A DNA stretch of 64,000 nucleotides from Acridotheres tristis (GCA_037013685.1 CM072885.1:27689442-27753441); one strand, 5' to 3'; shown: positions 24,123 through 33,243, numbered from the stretch's first letter. The notes: generated by a model not told the origin, from the sequence alone. Numbers and translations are program-made.

Positions 24123-25338
24123 ATTTTCAGACCCTGAGGAGGATGTTTCTCTGTTGGTAGCACCTAGTGCCCCTCCCCTGGAGGAGAGTGAATCGAGTGA
24201 GTCAGACGAGGTAGTTGGGGAAGAAGAGGGAAAGAATTCAAAGAAAAAGGTTGCTGATAAGCCGTGTACTCCTCTATGTGAAAGGACCCGTAGCGGGCAG
24301 GAGAAGAAAGGAAAAAGGGGTGCACAGCTGATGGCTCCGTTGCGGGAAGCGGTTGGACCCCACGGGGAGCGAGTAATAGTGAAAGTTCCTTTTTCTCCTA
24401 ATGACTTGTTAATTTGGAAGCAGTCTGCGGGGGCTTATCGGGAGGATCCTGAATGGGCGGCAAGGGTAGTGAAAATGGTGATTAAAACACAAAATCCAGA
24501 CTGGAATGATTTACAGGTCTTACTGGATACAATAATGGACTCTACTGAGAAAGAGATGGTGTTTAAAGCTATGAGGGAAAAGGCACGAGAAATGATTAGG
24601 TTGCAAAGAGCAGACGGTACATTAAATGATTTAGTGCCGCGGGAGGATCCAGAGTGGGATGTTAATTCAACGGGGGGTTACCGTAGACTTAAGGCTTATC
24701 AAGAATTGTTGGTAGAAGGAATACGAAGCAGGATACCTAAGACATTAAATTGGTCCAAGTTGTATTCGGTAAGGCAGGAGAAAAATGAGTCCCCGTCAGC
24801 TTTCTTAGAAAGGCTTAAGGAAACTGCTCGAAAATATACCAGTTTAGAAATTGAAGGGGAATCAGGGAAATTGCAGCTAGCTTTAATTTTTCTGGGACAA
24901 TCCCAAGAGGATATTCAGAAAAAATTGCAGAAATTAGAAGGGGAAGATACACGGAATTTGGATAAACTTTTAGAAGTTGCGTGGAAGGTGTATAATAATA
25001 GGGAAAAAGAGACTGCTAAGAAACAACAAGCTAGTATGTTGGCAGTACTACAGCAGATAACAGGGAATGGTACGCGGGGGGGTGGCCGAGGTCACGGATG
25101 GGGACGAGGAATGGCTAGGGGAGGAATTTCGACGGGTGGAAGGGGATTCCCAAACCAATTACAAATGGGACAAGGAAAAATAAGATTGGAATTGGATCAG
25201 TGTGCCTTGTGCAAAAACAAAGGACACTGGGGAAAAAAAAAAAAAAAAGGAAAAAAAAAGGAAAAAAAAAGAAAAAAAAAGAAAAAAAGAAAAGAAAAAA
25301 AAGAAAAAAAAGGTAAAATTAGAAATTCCAAAAAATAA
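24070..25338 (+). pseudogene. gag: Inner provirus gag: PSAP region, capsid, truncated nucleocapsid
   Basis: Continuation of gag in frame 1. An acidic linker holds APSAPP, a PSAP late-domain motif that in retroviruses recruits TSG101. Capsid follows (VKVPFSPNDLLIWK, then a major homology region ESPSAFLERLKETARKYTSL), then an RG/GG-rich stretch and the start of a zinc knuckle, CALCKNKGHW. The last Cys of the CX2CX4HX4C box is missing because the frame enters an A-rich tract at 25233 and reads Lys-rich filler to a stop at 25338. Domain order matches gammaretroviral gag (MA-p12-CA-NC). The nucleocapsid cannot be functional as it stands. Confidence 0.9.
25233..25312 (+). repeat. A-rich (AnG) tract at the gag/pol junction of the inner provirus
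   Basis: A-runs of 4-16 separated by G or GG. It replaces the last zinc-knuckle residues and the whole protease: less than 110 bp separates it from sequence of the RT N-terminal region. Confidence 0.9.
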
Positions 25339-25417
25339 TATAGCCAAATTATTTACGGTAAAAAAAGTGGAGGTAACAGAAATCCCCACAAAAATAGAAC
25401 AGGCTGTGGTGCCATGA

Positions 25418-26440
25418 GTATGGGAAACAAGGATCCCTAGAAAATCAAAAGCAGCACAACCCGTACGGATAAGGCAGTATCCTTTGAAACTAGAGGCTCG
25501 AAAAGGAGTAGCACCCTTAATAGACCAGTTTGTTAGTTTAGGGGTATTACAGGAATGTGAATCAGAATTTAATACCCCCATATTTCTGGTAAAGAAGTCC
25601 AATGGTAAGTACAGGTTAGTTCAAGATCTGAGGGCAATCAATAGTATAACAAAGGATATTCATCCAGTAGTAGCAAATCCATATACATTGCTAACAGCTG
25701 TCTCGGAGAAATTTAAATGGTTCACAGTAATTGACTTAAAAGATGCATTCTTCTGTATCCCTTTGGCATTTGAGAGTAGGAAAATTTTTGCTTTTGAATG
25801 GGAAAACCCTGCTACAGGATGGAAAAGACAGCTCACCTGGACACGTTTACCACAAGGATTCAAGAATTCTCCAACCATCTTCGGAAACCAACTAGCCCGG
25901 GAACTAGAAGAATGGAAACTAACCCAGGTAAAGGAGTCACCTTTTTCATTTATTCTTCTACAGTACATAGATGATATTTTCCTAGCCTCAACAGAAGAAG
26001 ACATCTGTCGAAGACTCAGCATTGAACTCCTCAACATGCTTGGACAAGCTGGATACCGAGTGTCAAAAGAAAAGGCCCAGTTGGTAAGAACACAAGTTAT
26101 TTATTTGGGATGCGAGATATCACAAGGAGTTCGGAAATTAGGGGTGAATCGGGTTCAGGCAATATGTGCTATACCAACACCTCGAAATCCACAAGAGTTA
26201 AGGTCCTTTTTAGGAATGGCAGGGTGGTGTCGGTTGTGGATTCCAGAATTTGGACTAAAAGCAAAACCTCTGTATGAGGCAGTCAAAAATCCTGAATTTA
26301 AATGGAATAAAATACAAGAAAAGGCATTTCAGAGCTTGAAGCAAGCTCTAAAAGAGGCACCTGCATTAGGGTTGCCAGATCTCACAAAACCCTTTCAACT
26401 ATATGTAAATGAGAGGCAAAGACTGGGGATTGGGTGTTGA
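25418..26440 (+). pseudogene. pol: Inner provirus pol: reverse transcriptase
   Basis: Gamma-type RT, the RNA-dependent DNA polymerase that copies the viral genome. Visible motifs in order: VQDLRAIN (fingers), TVIDLKDAFF with the first catalytic Asp (about 25730-25750), LPQGFKNSP, QYIDDIF with the YIDD box at 25964-25975, and thumb/connection segment SFLGMAGWCRLWIPEF. The frame is closed upstream by a TGA at 25415-25417 inside coding-like sequence and downstream by a stop at 26438-26440. Pol continues in another frame from about 26434, so a frameshift lies near 26.41-26.43 kb. The palm motifs are intact. No protease precedes it. Confidence 0.92.
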
Positions 26441-27522
26441 CACAAAAATTGGGAACATGGAAGCGCCCGGTGGGATACTTCTCGAGACAACTGGATTCAG
26501 TAAGCGCTGGATGGCCTGGCTGCCTTAAAGCTGTTGCTGCAACAGTGCTTCTGATACAAGAAGCTAGAAAACTGACTATGGGGCAGAAAATGGAAGTGTT
26601 TGTCCCACATATGGTAATAGCAGTTTTAGAACAAAAAGGGGGGCATTGGCTCTCCTCTAGCCGTATGCTGCAATACCAGGCAATCCTTAGGGAACATGAT
26701 GATGTTGAAATGAAGGTAACTAACCATCTCAATCCAGCCGAATTTCTTAGAGCCACCCAAGAAGAAGGCAACCTGGTACACGACTGTGTAGAGACCATCG
26801 AACAGGTATACGCTACCCGCAAAGATCTAAAGGATGAGCCCTTAGACGAACCTGAATGGGAGCTGTATACTGATGGATCTAGTTTCGTGGAAAATGGAAC
26901 CAGGTACGCTGGGTATGCAGTGGTAACTCTAAGACAGGTTATAGAAGCCAGAGCCTTGGCTCCTGGAACATCAGCACAAAAAGCTGAAATCCAGGCCCTC
27001 ATTCGAGCCTTGAAATTGAGTCAAGGGAAAAGAGTAAATATTTGGACTGATTCTAAATATGCATTTGGGGTAATACATGTACATGGGGCATTATGGAAGG
27101 AGAAAGGACTATTAAATTCACAGGGTTCGTCAATTAAACACCGAGAGCAAATTGTGCAACTACTAGAAGCAGTACATAAGCCCCAGGCGGTGGCAGTGAT
27201 ACATGTAAAAGGACACCAGCAGGGAGAAGAAAAAGCATTCCAGGGAAATCGTCTGGCTGACAGAGCAGCCAGCCAGGCTGCTCGCGAAGTATGGACCCAA
27301 ATGGTGTTGCTACCAGCACGTACCAACCCTGCAGGAGCTTTTATGGACCAAGTACCAGTATACCTACTGGAAGACGAAAAATTAGCACGGCTAGTACAAG
27401 CTAAGAAGAATGCGGCCGGATGGTATGTAACTGCTGTAGGACAAGTGATATTGCCGACAAAAATAATGAAAATGACATTAGAAATTGAACATAACAAATG
27501 CCATTGGGGAGCAGAAGCTTAG
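26434..27522 (+). pseudogene. pol: Inner provirus pol: RT connection, RNase H and start of integrase
   Basis: Continuation of pol in frame 1. Connection domain (KLGTWKRPVGYFSRQLD), then RNase H with its acidic residues in YTDGSS, AQKAEIQAL, WTDSKYAFG and GNRLADRAA, which degrade the RNA strand of the hybrid. It ends with the first half of the integrase N-terminal zinc domain (EHNKCHWG). A stop at 27520-27522 truncates it. The zinc-domain cysteines (MCPVC) follow in frame 3. Confidence 0.92.
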
Positions 27523-28487
27523 TGCAATTTCTAAAACGAAAAATAATCCCCAATCAGATGTTAACAATGGCCAAAAGAATCAATGCAATGTGTCCAGTTT
27601 GTATTAAGAACAACCCAGTGACACGTAGGCAAGTGCAAATGGGAAAATTGCAAATAGGCCCACAACCAGGAGATTATTGGCAGATAGATTTTTCAGAATT
27701 ACCAAAAGCACAGGGGTATGTTTTAGTCTATGTATGTACCTTTTCAGGCTGGCCAGAGACATTCCCATGTAGAACAAACCAAGCAAAAGAAGTGATTAAA
27801 ACTTTACTTCGAGAGATCATCCCTAAGTTTGGAATCCCACTGGGATGTCCTCAAATAGGGGACCTCATTTTGTGGCAGGAATAGTGCAAGAAGTGGCTAA
27901 AGTACTTGGGATAACATGGAATCTCCATACACCTTGGAGACCTCAGTCTAGTGGACAAGTAGAAAAGATGAATCAAACACTAAAAAGCCAGATTAAGAAA
28001 ATCTGCCAAGAAGCAAAGATACAATGGCCTCAAGCATTACCTTTAGCTCTGTTAAGGGTCAGGATCAAACCTAGGGACAAAGTAGGAGTAAGTCCGTATG
28101 AAATTTTATACGGCAAACCCTATCATGCTGCAACTTACAAAGGGGACCCTAATGTGGTGAAAGATCAGGTACTGTTAAATTACATTTTGTCTCTTAATAA
28201 GACTCTTACAGCACTATGGGGGGCGTTGCAGTGGAATCGACCTTTGCCTCTGGAGAATCCCGTCCATGATATACAGCCTGGAGACCAAGTCTACATAAAG
28301 AACTGTAATGTGGAACCACTAAAAAACATGGGACGGTCCCCGACAAGTGATTATGACTACATACACAGCCGTAAAGGTCCAGGGGATCGACAATTGGATA
28401 CACTACACCCGAATCAAGAAAGCCCCGTCACGATGGGAAGTCCAACCTTTAACCGACACAAAACTGGTGTTCAGGGCAAGGCCTTGA
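27498..28487 (+). pseudogene. pol: Inner provirus pol: integrase, in three frames
   Basis: Integrase joins viral DNA to host DNA. 27498-27884 (frame 3) carries the zinc-binding MCPVC and the first catalytic Asp (YWQIDFSELP, 27687-27689). 27845-28330 (frame 2) carries the second site, where the expected Asp is Asn (SSNRGPHF, codon AAT at 27854-27856), and the Glu (GQVEKMNQ, 27962-27964). 28329-28487 (frame 3) carries the C-terminal domain (WDGPRQVIMTTYTAVKV, DNWIHYTRIKKAP) and the stop. Frameshifts lie near 27840 and in the A-run at about 28318-28326. The true C-terminus overlaps the start of env by about 55 bp in another frame, as in gammaretroviruses. Confidence 0.88.
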
Positions 28488-30582
28488 TTGCGATGTTAAT
28501 GTTAAGCATTGCTCGTATCGGAGATGCTTTTGTTAAAGTTACTGTTCCTGAACCAACAGTAATTGTACCACAAGGGGCAAATGTAAATCTAACCTGTTTG
28601 TTTTCTGATGACCAGGGAGCTGGATTCGATGAAGTAAAGGCGAGATGGAAATTGATTACTACAGATGAGGTATTTTCAGAAGGGATTGTGACCATTTGGG
28701 ATATGAAACAACAGAAAGGTAATACTACCCTAATGATCTCACACCTGCAAAAAGCTCAGGTTGGTCAATTTTCATGCATAGTATGGGTCAAGGAAAGCTT
28801 CGATTATGGGAACTTAGATGTAAAAATTTTAGCAGAGGGTTTTAAAACAGAAAGGCATTCTTATCCAATACAAGTAATACCCACAAGTATGGGAGTTGAC
28901 ATGTGGGATGGTCCTTCATTGAGAATCAACTGCACTCTCAAATTAGGGAATTTTTGCAAAATAAGAAAAACTAGAACGGTCCAACAAACAAAAGAAACGG
29001 AAAATGTACAACAGGAATTGGGGCAAGAAAATTTGGTAGTGGGATTAGTTAGGGATTTTGGGAAGATGCAAAATGTAACAGCAATAACAGCGTGTTTGCC
29101 CTTGCCAAAGGCAGCAGGTGACCCTATACCATGGGGAATCATCCCATTAGGAGAAATGCCCCCAAAAATAGCAAATGAAACAAGAAAATGCAACAAAGAG
29201 CTACGAAATCGTACTAGAATAATAGAAGAGGTTTATACCTATGGAAGACGGTGGTCAACCCCGGGGCAAAGATCGGAATGTTTAAAATTACCAAATCCTA
29301 CATTCACTAAAATAGGTCGACACGAAAATATTGGGTGGTGCACATTTGAAGTAAATCAGAAAAGGAGAAAACCTGTAATAGATTATTATTATGAAATAGT
29401 GTGTCAAGAAGAAAAAGAAGAGTGGAAACAATGGAAATCAATTTGGGGTCCTAGCCTACTAGAACCCTATAGTTATATCGGATCAATACACTGGTGTATC
29501 AAATGGATTGGGTCAAGAAAACAGGAACATCCAGGGGTCCTCGAAACTAAAACAGTGCACCACAACAAACTAGCCCAAACATCAGGTTGGAATTGTAATA
29601 AAGTTATAACCTGTGATACCCCAGAATCCCAAATTGGATTAGTACCCGTCCGGGTGTTGTTAAAATGGGGATGTGAATGTCAGAGATACAACCATACAAT
29701 AACGGGAGAATTAAAAGGGGCTCGAAAAGATTGTCAATCAACCACAGTACGAAGCCCCGGAAATTCAGTCTGGGTAATGGGACATGGCCAATGGACTACA
29801 CATTTACCGATAGGTGGTCCAATTACTCAAATAACGTTAGGGATACCAACCTTATGTCCATTTTGGAAACAGTCCAAACTAACCAAGGAAGACCAAGAGA
29901 AAAGGACGAAAAGGGAATTAAGCCCTGAGACAGATGAGGCAGTAAATCTGGAGAATGAATGGCACGAGCCAGGGGGAAGTGTAAAATTCGGTTGGATGCT
30001 TGAATCTTTATTTGCACCCGTATCTACATATAGAAACCGGGAAATGTTATATGAATTACTAGGGCAGACAGAGAGATTGGCGGCAGTAACAAAAAGGGGA
30101 TTTAGAGATCTTAATCTACAATTACAAGCTACAACCAGAATGACAATCCAAAATAGAATGGCATTAGATCTGCTCTTATTAAAGGAACACGAAGTTTGTG
30201 GATATTTACAAGGAAGAGATGATCACTGTTGTGTACATATCCCAAATGTCACGAAAAAGTAGAAAAAGATATAAGCCAATTAGAACAAATTGAATCAAAA
30301 GTACATGAAGTACAAAAGAATGCAGAACATAATTGGGTTGGAGCATTATTCAGCTCTTTGGGAATCCAGGTCTCTGGTTGGTTATCCTCAATTATTCAAA
30401 ATGGAATAATGATTGTAATAATCATTGTAGTAATCATGATTATGTATAGATGTCTTTTAAGAATGATTGCTAAAAAAGGAACACACACACGGCAAATCAT
30501 GAAAGCCCTAACTCGAAAAGAAGTAATTCAACCAACTTCTCGAGACAACCCTCCACCATCATATCTAGAGACTATCACTTAG
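28433..30582 (+). pseudogene. env: Inner provirus envelope gene with Ig-like domain (frameshifted in TM)
   Basis: Envelope glycoprotein precursor. Met at 28433 is followed by a hydrophobic signal segment (residues about 17-30), an Ig-like domain (about 34-133), a Cys- and N-glycosylation-rich surface region, and a furin-type site RTKR (29903-29914, residues 491-494). The TM subunit has a heptad-like helical region, QNRMALDLLL (position of the immunosuppressive-type segment) and CX9CC (30197-30232). The frame stops at 30260-30262. The rest of TM continues in frame 1 from about 30250: a second helix, a membrane span around 30400-30460, and a tail containing PPSY (30553-30564), ending at 30582. 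The A-run GAAAAAG at about 30253-30259 is a likely indel site. No hydrophobic peptide follows the furin site directly, so the fusion segment may be internal (around FGWMLESLFAPV), as in alpharetroviruses. The upstream frame is open into integrase because of the integrase frameshift. Confidence 0.88.
28532..28831 (+). other. Immunoglobulin-like domain in the inner env surface subunit
   Basis: Residues about 34-133 of the env frame have the Ig signature: VNLTC (Cys55, B strand), VKARWKLI (Trp72, C strand), GNTTLMISHL (E strand) and VGQFSCIVWV (Cys115, F strand). The cysteines are 60 residues apart. The usual D-x-G-x-Y-x-C is here Q-V-G-Q-F-S-C. Best described as a V- or I-set-like domain. Alternative: a native receptor-binding domain, since some gammaretroviral ones have an Ig-like fold without this sequence signature. 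Confidence 0.7.
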
Positions 30583-30622
30583 AAGAATTGAGCATCCTTG
30601 CAGAAGATTCTGAAAAATGCTC

Positions 30623-30634
30623 AAAAGGGGGGAG
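30623..30634 (+). other. Polypurine tract of inner provirus
   Basis: AAAAGGGGGGAG immediately upstream of the 3' LTR, the expected plus-strand primer. Confidence 0.9.
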
Positions 30635-30635
30635 T

Positions 30636-31137
30636 TGTTACCGTATGGACTAGAAATCCTGAATATTAAAATATAAAGTGTATAAACCATAATAGTAGTA
30701 GTAATGCTAAGGCTTGGAGACTGCAGAGTAGGCCCTGGGAAACCAACTTAGGAATGTGCTGTGCTGAGAAAACAATTAGCAGGGAATGCAGAACTGCTAG
30801 TGATAAGGTTAAGGTATAATCATAAATAAAGTACTGGTGGTGAGTAGTGGCGAAAGAGAGAGATTAAGGGGGAGAACACTATAGTCCTAAGATAAGCAAC
30901 CTTGAAGGATTTATGACGTAAAGTGTTATCTACAAAGTGAATGTATCTATATTGTTTAGACGAATATGTACCTCTGCACAAAAACCGTTTGTAAAAAGGG
31001 TATAAAAACCCTCTGAAAAAGGAAACCAGTGGGATCCTGACTTTGGACGCGAGTCCGCAGGTCCCCGGGCCCTGAATAAAGCACCGCATAAACTGACATT
31101 CTGTTAGTTTGTGTTTTACTTGGAGTTTCGGGCAGCA
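30636..31137 (+). repeat. Inner provirus 3' LTR
   Basis: 502-bp LTR matching 22820-23316 except for three substitutions and a 5-bp insertion after AATAAAGCACCG. TATAAA and AATAAA are conserved. Followed by TGAG (31138-31141), the target duplication. Confidence 0.96.
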
Positions 31138-31141
31138 TGAG

Positions 31142-31485
31142 TATGCTGCCCTGTGGGCAAAACAGTCCAAGCTATCCTTGATATATACTTTAAAAGAAAA
31201 AGAGGATGAAGATAAAAAAAAGGTTACCTGGGAACCCCTCGATAATCTCCCACCTCCGTATAATACAGAAAACACAGGAGACCCCCCCCCCCACACACAC
31301 CCACTTCTCCTCCTGGTACTCCCATAGCTCTAAGAACTCGCTCCAGTCAAAGAAATACCAGGAGAGATAGTATCACCAGAGAGGAGGGAAACCACGAAAA
31401 CCCCCAGCAAAACAAGGAAATGAAGCAGGAAACCTGTTTTTATTGTAACAAGAAAGGTCATATAAAGAAAAATTGTAAAGAATAG
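31142..31485 (+). pseudogene. gag: Outer provirus gag, 3' part (late domain and zinc knuckle, capsid deleted)
   Basis: Resumes the outer matrix frame directly after the inner provirus. It contains LPPPYN, a PPxY late-domain motif that recruits NEDD4-type ligases. The frame is then disrupted at a C-run (about 31281-31291). In frame 1 it ends with one complete zinc knuckle CFYCNKKGHIKKNC (31435-31476) and a TAG at 31483-31485. Only about 180 bp separate PPPY from the knuckle, so the capsid (several hundred bp in the inner gag) is deleted. Confidence 0.82.
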
Positions 31486-32470
31486 ATACAGGATGAAAAA
31501 ATGTTTCAGGAGGATGAATAGGGGTGTCGGGGGCTGTATGGATTAGGGACCATACCATCCAAAGAGCCCTTAATAAAATTAAGGATTGGTCTCCAGGGAA
31601 AAGAGGTGGAATTTTTAGTACATACAGGAGCCGAAAAGTCCATAATTAAACACCTACCAAAAGGGTGTAAACCTAGTAGAAAACCAGCACTCGTGGTTGG
31701 AGCAAAAGGCGAACCATTTCGGGTCTCTATTATTAAAAATGTGCAAATTGAGACCCAAACCAAAATTGAATTAAAAGATCTGCTGTTACTGCCAGAGGCA
31801 GAAAATAATTTATTGAGGAGGGATTTAATAATAACATTGGATTTGAAAATTGAAGTATTCCAAAAGCAGCTTAAAATTTCTGCTTTAACCCAAAAGGACA
31901 AGGAGCAAATATGTCCTGAGGTGTGGTACACCCCTGGAGCAATAGGGAAGTTAAAAATGAAACCTATCAAGGTGAAAATCACTGATCCCAATTTGCCTAT
32001 CCGAGTTCATCAATATCCAATATCACTGGAAGGGAGATGGGGCCTTAAGCCTCTCATAGAAAACCTTTTGCAACAGGGGGCTTTAGAACCATGTATGTCC
32101 CCACATAATACTCCTATTATGCCTGACAAAAACACAGACAGGAATTACAGATTGGTACAGGATTTGAGAGCTATAAATCAGCGAACTGTTACCAAATTTC
32201 CTGTAGTAGCAAACCCTTATACTCTTTTAAACCAGTTGTCCCCTGACTACACTTAGTATAGTGTAGATCTAAAAGATGCCTTCTGGGCATGCCCATTAGA
32301 GGAAAAAAGTAGAGATTACTTTGCCTTTAAATGGAAAGATCCTGATAAGGGCAGAAAACAACAACTGCCTTGGACAGTATTGCCTCAGGGCTTTACAGAA
32401 TCCCCTAATCTCTTTGGACAAGCCCTAGAAGAATTAATGCAGTATTTTGAGTCACCAGAAGGGGTGTGAT
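31486..32470 (+). pseudogene. pol: Outer provirus protease and N-terminal reverse transcriptase
   Basis: In the same frame as the nucleocapsid, separated by two TAG codons (31483 and 31519). The second is followed by a G-rich stretch, compatible with gammaretroviral stop readthrough between gag and pol. The protease active site should be Asp-Thr-Gly but reads His-Thr-Gly (CAT at 31621-31623). RT follows with VQDLRAIN, a stop TAG at 32254, then VDLKDAFW and LPQGFTESP. Sequence similarity ends at about 32465, before the YxDD box. Inactive on several counts. Confidence 0.85.
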
Positions 32471-32484
32471 TGTAGCCTGTTCAT

Positions 32485-32502
32485 AAAAAAAAAAAAAAAA
32501 AA
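32485..32502 (+). repeat. A18 homopolymer at the pol deletion of the outer provirus
   Basis: Eighteen consecutive A, immediately after the point where RT homology ends. Confidence 0.9.
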
Positions 32503-32934
32503 GGAGTCCATATTGTACTAAGTTGTAGTGGTGTCATTCCTATGGTGGGTATCCCCCATTCGCATTATGTGTCCAGTGTAAAAGAAGTTGATGTAAAGAA
32601 ACTATTAAGGTACTTAATACCCTATCAGCACAAGGAGAAATTGAAATTGATGATCATAACTGGTGAGAGTTATTTGAGAATGGAATGAGGAAAAAGAAGA
32701 GAGCCAGAGCAGAAGTATTGGCAAGAAAGTACTGGAAAGGGTTGCGTATACCGTGCTGTTCCTGCTGTACCTCATACTGGAATGTTAAAGCTAAAAGCTG
32801 GAACAAAATTAAGAAACACTACCAAAAGAAAAAGACACAGTGGGAGACCCCAGGACATATTCCCTGCTGCCGAGAAGATTAAACGAACCTCAGCTACTGG
32901 CAGCAACCCCGTGGGCCTTGAGGGAGGCAGAGGG
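32503..32934 (+). other. Outer provirus, unassigned segment before env
   Basis: Between truncated RT and env. Part of it may be the end of integrase (a basic stretch at about 32780-32880 is in frame with env), but I do not recognise conserved motifs. YxDD, RNase H and the integrase catalytic core are absent. Confidence 0.45.
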
Positions 32935-33238
32935 ATGAAAATGGTCATGGGAGTCATCCTATTGCTAATGATGATAAAAGGAAATAGTGCTGATGCTTGT
33001 TCCAAGTGTTACCAGACAATTAGGTACGGCAGATGCACGGTATCCACCCTTGCCTTCCATACACATGTCAATTCGATCTGCTATAATAAACACAACTTAG
33101 AAACTTGCACTATGATGAGAAAAAGTTACTGGGTATCCACCAATTTGAAAAAAAGGAGGGTGGGCTCCATCGGCATACCAAGGTTGTCCAGTAGGAGAGA
33201 CATACCTCTGCTTCACAAAAGAAGGTATGTGGGGATAT
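32935..33238 (+). pseudogene. env: Outer provirus env, N-terminal surface region
   Basis: Starts MKMVMGVILLLMMIKGNSADAC: a Met followed by a hydrophobic signal peptide with a plausible cleavage near SAD-AC, then a Cys-rich segment (DACSKCYQTI, NLETCTMM). A frame change occurs around 33.13-33.17 kb. It is interrupted by a solo LTR with target duplication TCAGA. It resembles the start of a retroviral surface glycoprotein in position and layout; a receptor cannot be inferred. Confidence 0.65.
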
Positions 33239-33243
33239 TCAGA

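Larger units (their letters stand above)
22820..31137 (+). mobile_element. Inner endogenous retrovirus, full-length but defective, gammaretrovirus-like gag-pol
   Basis: Complete LTR-gag-pol-env-LTR element of 8,318 bp inserted in the outer gag with a 4-bp target duplication TGAG (22816-22819 and 31138-31141). The LTRs (497 and 502 bp, TGTTAC...GCAGCA) differ by three substitutions and a 5-bp insertion in the 3' copy. The gag has matrix, a PSAP motif, capsid with a major homology region and a truncated zinc knuckle. Pol has RT with YIDD, RNase H and integrase but no protease. Env has a surface unit with an Ig-like domain, a furin-type site and a TM subunit. Lesions: gag frameshift near 24.06 kb, A-rich tract in place of the NC end and protease, in-frame TGA at 25415, frameshifts near 26.43, 27.52, 27.84 and 28.32 kb, and an env frameshift near 30.25 kb. 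Confidence 0.95.

Noticed and set aside
25159..25602. Minus-strand 147-codon frame with a long Phe run
   Set aside because: Antisense reading of the A-rich tract and RT.
26382..27497. Minus-strand frames of 206 and 158 codons
   Set aside because: Antisense shadows of RNase H and integrase; the plus strand carries the catalytic motifs.
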